This document shows, piece by piece, positions 15,292-21,709 of a stretch of 28,487 nt of DNA. The stretch comes from Propionibacteriaceae bacterium. GTDB lineage: Bacteria > Actinomycetota > Actinomycetes > Propionibacteriales > Propionibacteriaceae. Made by a program: the position numbers and the translations under genes. The stretch spans positions 1 to 28,487 of the forward strand of contig CAJPNZ010000031.1 in assembly GCA_905372155.1 (NCBI GenBank), read 5' to 3'. The notes under the pieces were generated by a model. The model was not told the DNA's origin. It did no database searches and was given only the letters and a program-made list of their open reading frames with translations. Each line of letters starts with the position of its first letter. Within the stretch, counting starts at the first letter, position 1.

Positions 15292-15360
15292 AGATGTTTT
15301 GTACGATTTCTGAGGGAAACCTGAAACTGAGTCCGACAATTCACCTCAACAGCCACTTCA

Positions 15361-15390
15361 GGTTCAGGTGGTTGAGGTTGAGGTTGAAGG
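15361..15390. repeat. Short tandem repeat (GGTTGA)x3 with flanking variants
   Basis: Three head-to-tail GGTTGA units fill 15370-15387, preceded by GGTTCAGGTG and followed by AGG. On the minus strand this reads as a 25-codon open stretch containing NLNLNHLNLKWLLR and a stop, but without a start codon. Apart from this, the palindromes and the -10 at 15516, the 15116-15527 gap shows no gene I can support. Confidence 0.5.
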
Positions 15391-15515
15391 TGTCGATGCC
15401 GTTGGGACCCAGAGACGTTCATGCCCCGTGGGGAGAGCGCGCGACGCGCCCTTTTCGGAGGGCCCGGCGAGTTGCAGGTGAACCCTTCCGGTCAGGGCCC
15501 CGTTGAGGCGACCTC

Positions 15516-15521
15516 TAAACT
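15516..15521 (+). promoter_or_regulatory. -10 element of a probable leaderless transcript
   Basis: TAAACT is 6 bp before ATG 15528, with TTCACCC between and no ribosome site, so transcription should begin at or next to the start codon. The same element precedes the DUF2249 gene at 9576. Confidence 0.5.
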
Positions 15522-15527
15522 TCACCC

Positions 15528-16979
15528 ATGGCCCGTAGAGGATGGTTGGGACTCCCGCTCTTCGATTCCCATTCCGAGCCGAGCACCACTGCCTGCGTGC
15601 TCTCGGGCGGTGGGTCGCGGGCAAGTTTTCAGATCGGCGCCCTCGACTACCTGTATGCGAACGATCCCGGGTTCACCCCCACGATCTTCGTCGGCGCATC
15701 GGCCGGGGCCATCCTGGCCGCAGGCCTGGCCCAGTACCCCACCCGTCAGGAACAGATCGGTTTCCTGGAGAGCGTCGACGAGCTCTGGTGTTCCATGACG
15801 GGCCCCGATGACATGTTCATTCCCCGCCCCTGGCTGTCCCGGCTGCTGGCGGAGGCCCCGGCATGGCTCGAACTCGTGGGCCAAGGTGCCAAACCGGTGG
15901 ATACCCCGCCACGCTCCTCCTGGCTGCCGTTGCGGCGCCGCCGTCCCGAACCGTCGGGGACCGAAACCCCGGAGGACCCCGTGGAGGAGGCGCTCACCCC
16001 TGACGAGGAATTGCAATCGGACTTCTCCCTGGGGTTGATGGCGCAGCTGGCGGGTGCCCTCGGGCGGCTCCCGAAGCTGGGGAGCGACCTGATGGCGGTC
16101 AGGGCGGGACTGGAGCAGTCGCGGTCGCTGTACCGCCCGGGGCCCGTGCTGGCGAAGCTGCTGCACCCGGACGTCTTCGACCCCGGCCGGGTGTTCGCCT
16201 CCGGCATGCAGCTGCGGATGGCGATGGTGGCCCTGGAGACGGGGGAACTGCACTTCATGCGCGAGGACGGCGCCCTGGTCAACCGCGAGGACCGGGAGAT
16301 CGATGCGGGTCCTCACAACCTGACCCGCGGGGTGCTCGCGTCCTGCGCCATTCCTGGGGTGTTCCGGCCGGTTCCGGTCGGTGCAGAGACCTATGTCGAC
16401 GGAGGAGCCCGGGAGAACCTGCCCGCGGAGATGGCGATCGGGCACCTGCAGGCCGGCCGAACGTACGTGGTCTCGTCGCAGACCGACGGGGTGCCTCGAA
16501 AACAGTCGATGGCCCAGGCCGACATTTTCCAGGTCGTGATGCGCGCCACCGAGATCCTCATGGACGAATCCGGACGGGACGAGACCGCCTACGCGCTGTC
16601 GGCCGGTGCCGTCGTCATCGCCCCGGACGTCGAGGTGCACGAGGCCATGACCGTCCACCCCGGGCTGATTCGCATCCACCGCGACCACGGCTGGTCCCGT
16701 GCGGCCGCGGTCGTACAGGGAATCGACGCGGCGGAGCAGCAGCGGCTGAGCCGGGTCACCGCGCTGCGGATGCGCTGCCTGCGGCGGGAGGAGGCCTGGT
16801 TGGACGACCTCACCAACCGTCGTGCCCTGCTGGAGCTGCAGAGCGCGAAACTGGAATTGCGTGACGCCATGGCCCGCTGCCAGAAGAACCTGCTGCCCGA
16901 GGGCGTGGATCAGTGCTGGGCCAGGTTCGAGGAACACCCGAGGAATCCCGGCGTCGGGCCGCGGTGGCTCGAGGGGTGA
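15528..16979 (+). CDS. Patatin-like phospholipase
   Basis: A 483-residue patatin-family acyl hydrolase (bacterial patatin-like phospholipase A/lysophospholipase). The oxyanion-hole glycines are in VLSGGGSRASFQIGALDYL (Gly27-Gly29), the nucleophile is Ser58 in IFVGASAGAIL, and the dyad aspartate is Asp291 in VGAETYVDGGARENLPAEMA. Between nucleophile and aspartate is an unusually long segment with a charged Pro/Glu-rich stretch (LRRRRPEPSGTETPEDPVEE). The C-terminus is helical and coiled-coil-like (WLDDLTNRRALLELQSAKLE). No signal peptide is evident, so it probably acts in the cytoplasm or at the inner membrane face. It appears to be leaderless and monocistronic; the next gene has its own promoter-like element. 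Confidence 0.87.
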   Translation: MARRGWLGLPLFDSHSEPSTTACVLSGGGSRASFQIGALDYLYANDPGFTPTIFVGASAGAILAAGLAQYPTRQEQIGFLESVDELWCSMTGPDDMFIPRPWLSRLLAEAPAWLELVGQGAKPVDTPPRSSWLPLRRRRPEPSGTETPEDPVEEALTPDEELQSDFSLGLMAQLAGALGRLPKLGSDLMAVRAGLEQSRSLYRPGPVLAKLLHPDVFDPGRVFASGMQLRMAMVALETGELHFMREDGALVNREDREIDAGPHNLTRGVLASCAIPGVFRPVPVGAETYVDGGARENLPAEMAIGHLQAGRTYVVSSQTDGVPRKQSMAQADIFQVVMRATEILMDESGRDETAYALSAGAVVIAPDVEVHEAMTVHPGLIRIHRDHGWSRAAAVVQGIDAAEQQRLSRVTALRMRCLRREEAWLDDLTNRRALLELQSAKLELRDAMARCQKNLLPEGVDQCWARFEEHPRNPGVGPRWLEG

Positions 16980-17031
16980 TCTTTTCCGCCAGAAATTACT
17001 TTTGCCACGTAACATCGTCCATCCGTCCGGC

Positions 17032-17037
17032 TATGCT
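17032..17037 (+). promoter_or_regulatory. -10 element, probable leaderless start
   Basis: TATGCT lies 7 bp before ATG 17045, and no Shine-Dalgarno sequence precedes that ATG. It argues for starting at 17045 rather than at the in-frame ATG 17033, which lies inside the hexamer. No good -35 was found at normal spacing. Confidence 0.45.
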
Positions 17038-17044
17038 GACCGCC

Positions 17045-18931
17045 ATGGGTGACATTGACGACGTCCTGGAACTGCGGTGGAACCGCTACGGAGATGAGCT
17101 GACAACGGCGCTGCGCAACGTCTACGGAGAAAAGACCGACGCTCTGGTGGAGCGGGTGCGTGGAATCGTGACGAAGACGCTCGAGGAGCGTCCCGCCGAC
17201 CTGCGCAGGCTGGATGAAGCGCGTCTGCTGCGCCCCGACTGGCTGCAGCAACCCGGCATGACGGGCTACGTCTGCTACACGGACCGGTTCGCCGGCACCC
17301 TGAACGGGATCCTCGGGCACCTCGACTACCTGCACGACCTCGGGGTCACCTACCTGCACCTGATGCCGCTGCTGCAACCCCGCGAGGGCGCCAACGACGG
17401 CGGCTACGCCGTGGCCGACTACCGCTCCATCCGCAGCGACCTCGGAACCATGGACGATCTCGCGGAGGTGGCGAAGGGGCTGCGGGAACGCGGCATCTCG
17501 CTGGTGGTCGACCTGGTGCTCAACCACGTCGCCAAAGAACACGAATGGGCCCGGCGTGCCCGGGCGGGCGAGCAGAAGTACCGCGACTACTTCATGATCT
17601 ACCCCGACCGCACCGTCCCGGACCAGTACGAGCAGACCCTGCCCGAGGTGTTCCCGGACTTCGCGCCCGGGAACTTCACCTGGGACGAGGAGCTCGCCGG
17701 ATGGGTGTGGACCACCTTCAACGACTACCAGTGGGACGTGAACTGGGCGAACCCCGACGTCTTCTGCGAATACCTGGAGATCATCTGCAACCTGGCGAAC
17801 CACGGCGTCGAGGTGCTGCGGCTGGACGCCATCGCCTTCATCTGGAAGCAGATGGGCACCGACTGCCAGAACGAACCCCCCGTCCACGAACTCGCGGAGG
17901 CGCTGCGGGCCGCGGTGCGGATCGCAGCCCCGGCGGCGGTGTTCAAGGCCGAGGCCATCGTCGGTCCGCGTGACCTGATCGCCTACTTCGGCCAGGGACG
18001 TCACTACGGGAAACTCTCCGATCTGGCCTACCACAACTCGCTGATGGCCCAGCTGTGGTCGGCGCTGGCCAGCCGCGACGTGACGCTGCTGCGCTACGCC
18101 CTCGAACGGTTCCCAGCGAAACCCCCGACGGCCACCTGGGGCACTTACGTGCGCTGCCACGACGACATCGGCTGGGCCGTTGACGACCGCGACGCCGCCG
18201 CGGTCGGCATCAACGGGGCCGAGCACCGCCGGTTCTTGTCCGATTTCTATTCCGGCGAGTTCCCGAAGTCGTTCGCCCGCGGCCTGGTGTTCCAGGCCAA
18301 CCCCGTCACCGGCGACCGGCGCATCTCCGGCACCTTGGCTTCCCTGGCCGGGCTTGAGCTGGCCCTCGAGTCGAAGGACCAGGAGGCCATCGATCTGGCG
18401 GTGGGCCGCATCAACATGCTGCACGCCGTGATCTGCGGGTTCGGCGGGGTGCCGCTGATCTACATGGGCGATGAACTGGCGATGCTCAACGACTACCACT
18501 ACGGCGACGATCCCGCGCACGCCGAGGACAACCGCTGGGTGCACCGCCCCGTCATGGACTGGGACGCCGTGGCCGCGCTGGCCGAGAACCCCGACTCCGC
18601 CCAGGCCCGCGTCAACGCGTGGCTGCGGCACGTGCTCGACGTGCGCCGCGCCACCCCGCAGCTGCACGCCGGCTACGAGTCGCACATCCTCGACGTCGGC
18701 GACCGCAGAGTGCTCGTGATCCGCCGTGACCACCCGATCGGCCCCATGTACCAGCTCTACAACCTCTCCGAGCACAGGGTCAGCATTCCCATGGGGCTGC
18801 TGCGCACCCCCTACGGCAGCAGGGCCAAGGAGCTCCTCGACGACGTGATCTGGGATCTGGATCCCGCCACCCTCAGCCTGGAGCCCTACCAGGTGCGCTG
18901 GTTCGTGGCGGCCGAGGACCTGGAGGAGTGA
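17045..18931 (+). CDS. Amylosucrase (GH13 sucrose glucosyltransferase)
   Basis: A 628-residue GH13 subfamily 4 enzyme, which transfers glucose from sucrose onto alpha-1,4-glucan and releases fructose, or hydrolyses sucrose. Conserved regions are VVDLVLNHVAKEHEWARRA, the nucleophile Asp261 in EVLRLDAIAFIWKQMGT, the acid/base Glu303 in FKAEAIVG, and His372-Asp373-Asp374 in RCHDDIGW, a motif typical of amylosucrases. NRWVHRP and NDGGYAVADYR match the sucrose-pocket salt bridge. Where the Neisseria enzyme has Arg226 (LREIFPD) this one reads LPEVFPD, judged from memory. The N-terminal helical domain (residues 1-85) is present. Cytoplasmic, no signal peptide. It stands alone, without a visible sucrose transporter or regulator. 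Confidence 0.9.
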   Translation: MGDIDDVLELRWNRYGDELTTALRNVYGEKTDALVERVRGIVTKTLEERPADLRRLDEARLLRPDWLQQPGMTGYVCYTDRFAGTLNGILGHLDYLHDLGVTYLHLMPLLQPREGANDGGYAVADYRSIRSDLGTMDDLAEVAKGLRERGISLVVDLVLNHVAKEHEWARRARAGEQKYRDYFMIYPDRTVPDQYEQTLPEVFPDFAPGNFTWDEELAGWVWTTFNDYQWDVNWANPDVFCEYLEIICNLANHGVEVLRLDAIAFIWKQMGTDCQNEPPVHELAEALRAAVRIAAPAAVFKAEAIVGPRDLIAYFGQGRHYGKLSDLAYHNSLMAQLWSALASRDVTLLRYALERFPAKPPTATWGTYVRCHDDIGWAVDDRDAAAVGINGAEHRRFLSDFYSGEFPKSFARGLVFQANPVTGDRRISGTLASLAGLELALESKDQEAIDLAVGRINMLHAVICGFGGVPLIYMGDELAMLNDYHYGDDPAHAEDNRWVHRPVMDWDAVAALAENPDSAQARVNAWLRHVLDVRRATPQLHAGYESHILDVGDRRVLVIRRDHPIGPMYQLYNLSEHRVSIPMGLLRTPYGSRAKELLDDVIWDLDPATLSLEPYQVRWFVAAEDLEE

Positions 18932-18943
18932 TCAGCACCCCGT

Positions 18944-19143
18944 GAAGCTGGTTGAGCCGGGCCATGACGGAATCACTTCTGGTACCTGGTGGTCAGACCC
19001 GACCACGGTTCCCCGGGCGCGCGTGAGAGGTTTCGACACGGCCGGTTCAACCGACTGGGGCAAAGCTGGTTGAGCCAGCACGTGAGCGTCAGCGAACGGC
19101 TGAGTCGAAACCACTTCTGGCACCCGGTGGTCAGAACCCGACC
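18944..19143. repeat. Cluster of intergenic palindromic repeats in alternating orientation
   Basis: The 226-bp gap between two convergent genes is almost entirely repeat. Copy 1 runs GAAGCTGGTTGAGCCGGGCC (from 18945) to a tail with CACTTCTGGTACCTGGTGGT (18974-18993) and CAGACCCGACC. An inverted unit GGTTTCGACACGGCCGGTTC (19029-19048) follows. Copy 2 runs AGCTGGTTGAGCCAGCACGT (from 19064) through GAGTCGAAACCAC to CACTTCTGGCACCCGGTGGT (19112-19131) and CAGAACCCGACC. Copies differ at several positions, so they are not a recent duplication. A single related copy lies at 5191-5241. No ORF or IS features are present. Confidence 0.7.
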
Positions 19144-19157
19144 CCAACTAGGGCGGG

Positions 19158-20105
19158 TCACGGCATTGTGTGGCAGATCAGGCGCGAGCCCGCGGTCCCG
19201 CCCTTCCCGAACTCCTCGTGGGCCCGTGCCAGATCCGTCACTGCGTAGGTCCTGTCCACAACGGGGCGCAGGATTCCGGCGGCCACCCGCTGCGCCAGCT
19301 CGGTGAGATCCGCGGCCTTGTGCCCGGCCGCGATGGCCCCGATCCTGCGGCGGGCCCGGAGCGCGGCGGGAAGCGTGCGGAGCCAGGCGTCGCCCCGGGT
19401 CAGAACGATGCGGCCCGGCCGCCGGGCGGCGCCCAGCCAGTCGCGGCCGTTGCCCGCCGCGATGAGGACCGCGTCGTAGTCTCCCGAGCGTCGCGGCTCC
19501 AGCGTCTCCGGCGTGGCGTGGTCGAACACCCGGGTCGCGCCGAGGCCGCGGCACAGCTCGACCGCGCGGGCCCCACACACGGCGTCGGTCTCCACCCCGA
19601 GGGCAACCGCCAGCTGGATGGCCGCCAGGCCGACGGCCCCTCCCGCCCCGACGATCAGCAGGCGCTCACCGTAGTGGACCCGGACCCCGTCGCGGATGCC
19701 GCGGAGCGCGGTCAGCGAACCCAGGGGCAGCGAGCCGGCCTCCGTGGGCGGGACGAACTCCTCCGGGAAGGCGCCGATCCGTTCGGAACCGACGGTCAGG
19801 TACTGCACCGCGGTGCCGCGCCTGCGCAGCGGCTCCACGTCCAGCACAGCCCAGACCCAGCGGTCGGCCTCGAGCCCCGGAACCCGGGATTCCCGGACGA
19901 TTCCGAGGACGTCGAAGCCGGTTTGTTTCGGGAAACCGACGCCGTGCATTCGCAGTTTCCCCGAGCGGTACATCAGGTCGATGGCGCTCACCCCGCTGGA
20001 GACGGTCTCGATCATCACCTCGCCGGGTTTCGGTTTCCGTACGGCCACATCCTCGGTTTCCAGGACCGAGGGATCGCCGTAGCGGTGGTACTGGACGGCC
20101 CACAT
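19158..20105 (-). CDS. Quinone-oxidoreductase-like NAD(P)H dehydrogenase (zinc-independent MDR family)
   Basis: A 315-residue medium-chain dehydrogenase/reductase of the quinone oxidoreductase type, presumably NADPH-dependent. The N-terminal half has the GroES-like fold (YHRYGDPSVLETEDVAVRKP, GEVMIETVSSGVSAIDLMYR, GFPKQTGFDVLGIV). The nucleotide-binding Rossmann motif is LLIVGAGGAVGLAAIQLAVA. Zinc-ligand cysteines of alcohol dehydrogenases are absent. The start ATG 20105 shares a base with the upstream stop (TGATG), so it is co-translated with the HXXEE gene. The divergent TetR gene and operator suggest that both are induced by a small molecule; the substrate is unknown. Confidence 0.82.
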   Translation of the reverse strand: MWAVQYHRYGDPSVLETEDVAVRKPKPGEVMIETVSSGVSAIDLMYRSGKLRMHGVGFPKQTGFDVLGIVRESRVPGLEADRWVWAVLDVEPLRRRGTAVQYLTVGSERIGAFPEEFVPPTEAGSLPLGSLTALRGIRDGVRVHYGERLLIVGAGGAVGLAAIQLAVALGVETDAVCGARAVELCRGLGATRVFDHATPETLEPRRSGDYDAVLIAAGNGRDWLGAARRPGRIVLTRGDAWLRTLPAALRARRRIGAIAAGHKAADLTELAQRVAAGILRPVVDRTYAVTDLARAHEEFGKGGTAGSRLICHTMP

Positions 20106-20653
20106 CAGACGGCCGTCCCCGAAATCTCGGGTCCCAGCGATCCTTCGCCGAGGATCTTCCGGACGAGGGCGTGGATTCCCGCCAGGGCGGGAAACACCGC
20201 CAGCGCCGTGACCACGGCCTTCGGATCCTCCGGGCGGATCCCGTGCCGTTTGAGGACGCACCGCGCCCACAGCCAGTAGGGGATCACCACCAAAGGAGAG
20301 GTGACCACCCCGGTGGTGTACCTCCCGGCGACGAGGCACGAGGCGATGTGCGTGAAGCCGTGCAGCCCGAAGGCCAGCAGGCCGCCACGGAACAGCGTCG
20401 ACCTGCCCCCGCTGCGCACTCCCGAGGCCGCGGAAGCGGCGACCACGGCGCCCATGGCGGACATGGCCAGGTTGACGTGGACCTGGGAGATGCCGCGTTC
20501 GCGGAACTCCTCGGGGATCGGCAACTGCTCAGGGAGACCGGAGAAAACCTCCCGGGAGGTGGGCGCCATGGTGAGGTACTCCTCGGCGTCGTGCAGGGCC
20601 CAGGCCGCGAACAACCCGACGCAGGCCCGGCGGATCCGGTTGTTTCGTTTCAT
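20105..20653 (-). CDS. HXXEE-domain membrane protein
   Basis: A 182-residue membrane protein with the HXXEE signature near the N-terminus: His21 and Glu24-Glu25 in WALHDAEEYLTM. Later polar residues inside helices match the family (VHVNLAMSAMG, LLAFGLHGFTHIASCLVAGR, TSPLVVIPYWLWARCVL). About five TM helices are likely. Function is unknown; the in-membrane His and Glu suggest a metal site or enzymatic role. The start at 20653 (MKRNNR) is fixed by AAGGAGG ending 5 bp upstream; the in-frame ATG at 20671 has no such site. First gene of a two-gene operon reading away from tetR. Confidence 0.8.
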   Translation of the reverse strand: MKRNNRIRRACVGLFAAWALHDAEEYLTMAPTSREVFSGLPEQLPIPEEFRERGISQVHVNLAMSAMGAVVAASAASGVRSGGRSTLFRGGLLAFGLHGFTHIASCLVAGRYTTGVVTSPLVVIPYWLWARCVLKRHGIRPEDPKAVVTALAVFPALAGIHALVRKILGEGSLGPEISGTAV

Positions 20654-20675
20654 GATGTCCTCCTTCCGCAAATTA

Positions 20676-20692
20676 CGCTACCACTGGTAGCG
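20676..20692. promoter_or_regulatory. Probable TetR operator, perfect 17-bp palindrome
   Basis: CGCTACCACTGGTAGCG has two exact 8-base arms around a central C. It lies in the 64-bp gap between the divergent HXXEE-dehydrogenase operon and the TetR-family gene, 22 bp before one start and 25 bp before the other. It is well placed to repress both directions. Confidence 0.8.
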
Positions 20693-20717
20693 AAAGTCTG
20701 GGTGGGAGAATCGGGGC

Positions 20718-21290
20718 ATGGCGGGAGAGACTGGGCGGCCGCGCAACGCCGCGGTGAACGATGCGGTGCTGGGTGCCACCGTCGCGCTGCTTGGGGAGCG
20801 CGGCTACCAGGGGCTGCGGATCAACGACGTGGCGGAGCGTTCCGGGGTGGCCAAGACCACGGTCTACCGCCGCTGGCCGACGCTCACCCACCTGGTGGTC
20901 GCGGCCATGGAACACGCCCTCGGGCAACGGGACATCGAGCCGACGGGAAACCTGGGTACGGACCTGGACCGGATGATCCGCGCCGGGTACGGGGCCCTCG
21001 TCGGCGGCGGGACGTCACTCCTGGCCGTCGCCCTCGACCTCCACGGGCACGCCGACGCGCAGCTACGTGCGGCCTACCGCCGGCGCATCATCGACCCCAT
21101 CCGCTCCCGGGGCATCACCCTCCTGGAGGATGCGATGCGCAGGGGGGAGATCCGCGACTCGACCGACCCGGAGGTTGTGGCGGACGCCGTCATCGGCGGG
21201 CTCATCTACCGCGCCGCCATCCTCGCCGAACCACTCGGAGTGGAGGAGGCGTGCGCATTCGCCCGCAGGGTGGTCGGGCTGGCGCGGTAA
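20718..21290 (+). CDS. TetR/AcrR-family transcriptional regulator
   Basis: A 190-residue TetR-family repressor. The N-terminal helix-turn-helix is GYQGLRINDVAERSGVAKTT followed by VYRRWPTLTHLV (about residues 30-60), the standard TetR DNA-binding block. The C-terminal ligand-binding part is helical, with AYRRRIIDPIRSRGITLLED and VVADAVIGGLIYRAAILAEP resembling the TetR_C_16-type regulators. No ribosome site is seen before ATG 20718, and GAGAAT at 20707-20712 is a weak -10, so a leaderless message is possible. It probably represses itself and the divergent membrane-protein/dehydrogenase operon through the palindrome at 20676-20692. Ligand unknown. Confidence 0.9.
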   Translation: MAGETGRPRNAAVNDAVLGATVALLGERGYQGLRINDVAERSGVAKTTVYRRWPTLTHLVVAAMEHALGQRDIEPTGNLGTDLDRMIRAGYGALVGGGTSLLAVALDLHGHADAQLRAAYRRRIIDPIRSRGITLLEDAMRRGEIRDSTDPEVVADAVIGGLIYRAAILAEPLGVEEACAFARRVVGLAR

Positions 21291-21397
21291 GACCATCGCC
21301 GTCGGCTTGCGCGGGGCATTCTCCGATCGGCAATGACGCGACGGAATCCGGGCCGGGCCGACCATCGCTGGCGCAATTTCTCAGATTCTGGAATGAA

Positions 21398-21426
21398 TTG
21401 ACACCGGGTCATCAAGGACATAGGTT
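21398..21426 (+). promoter_or_regulatory. Strong promoter of the cysteine-leader/HAAT operon
   Basis: TTGACA (21398-21403) is a perfect -35, followed after exactly 17 bp by TAGGTT (21421-21426), a common actinobacterial -10. Transcription should start near 21433, 24 bases before the leader ORF. The stretch 21291-21397 before it shows no gene. Confidence 0.7.
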
Positions 21427-21456
21427 GGAGACAATTCATCGACCATGGGAGCAGCC

Positions 21457-21528
21457 ATGCAGCACGCAGCGATCCTGACCAGCCGGGTCACGCCTCGCCC
21501 TGCCCGCACGTGCTGTTGTCCCTGTTGA
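21457..21528 (+). CDS. Cysteine-rich leader peptide (putative attenuator ORF)
   Basis: A 23-codon ORF starts at ATG 21457, with GGGAG about 6 bp upstream, and stops at TGA 21526-21528. It begins MQHAAILTSR and ends RTCCCPC, so four of the last five codons are Cys (TGC TGT TGT CCC TGT). It has the layout of the actinobacterial LTSR...C-type putative leader peptides found ahead of sulfur-assimilation and transport genes, where ribosome stalling on Cys codons changes downstream RNA folding. It sits 24 bases after the predicted transcription start and 180 bp before the transporter. No biochemical role is expected for the peptide itself. Confidence 0.75.
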   Translation: MQHAAILTSRVTPRPARTCCCPC

Positions 21529-21549
21529 TCCTTCTCAGCCTGGCTTCTT

Positions 21550-21608
21550 GAGCCCGGAGGCCGCCTGAACGCGGTCGGCTCGTCGCCCCTCCCCGATGTC
21601 CGGGGTGG
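21550..21608 (+). terminator. Candidate attenuator hairpins after the cysteine leader
   Basis: Two stems follow the leader stop. First, GAGCC (21550-21554) pairs with GGCTC (21577-21581), enclosing CCGC/GCGG (21561-21564, 21571-21574). Second, CCTCCCCG (21588-21595) pairs with CGGGGTGG (21601-21608) with one T-T mismatch and a 5-base loop. No long T-run follows, so if this terminates it may be Rho-aided or act through structure. The remaining 21609-21709 shows no ORF. Confidence 0.5.
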
Positions 21609-21709
21609 CTGAATCAATCCTCCTGAAACGGTTCGCCGTTCGGTTTTCGCTTTCCAATTCACCGCCCATTTCCGGCGGTGTTCAACCCTGCCCAGAAATG
21701 AGTATTGCC

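Noticed and set aside
15041..15300. A c-di-AMP (ydaO) riboswitch before the SH3 gene
   Set aside because: Cell-wall genes of Actinobacteria often carry it, but the conserved GGGxGGAACC and GGGGUGAAUC-type cores are not present on the minus strand here.
18932..19157. A CRISPR array or tRNA in the repeat-rich gap
   Set aside because: The repeats are few, imperfect and in alternating orientation, without regular spacers, and no tRNA cloverleaf or T-loop sequence is seen.
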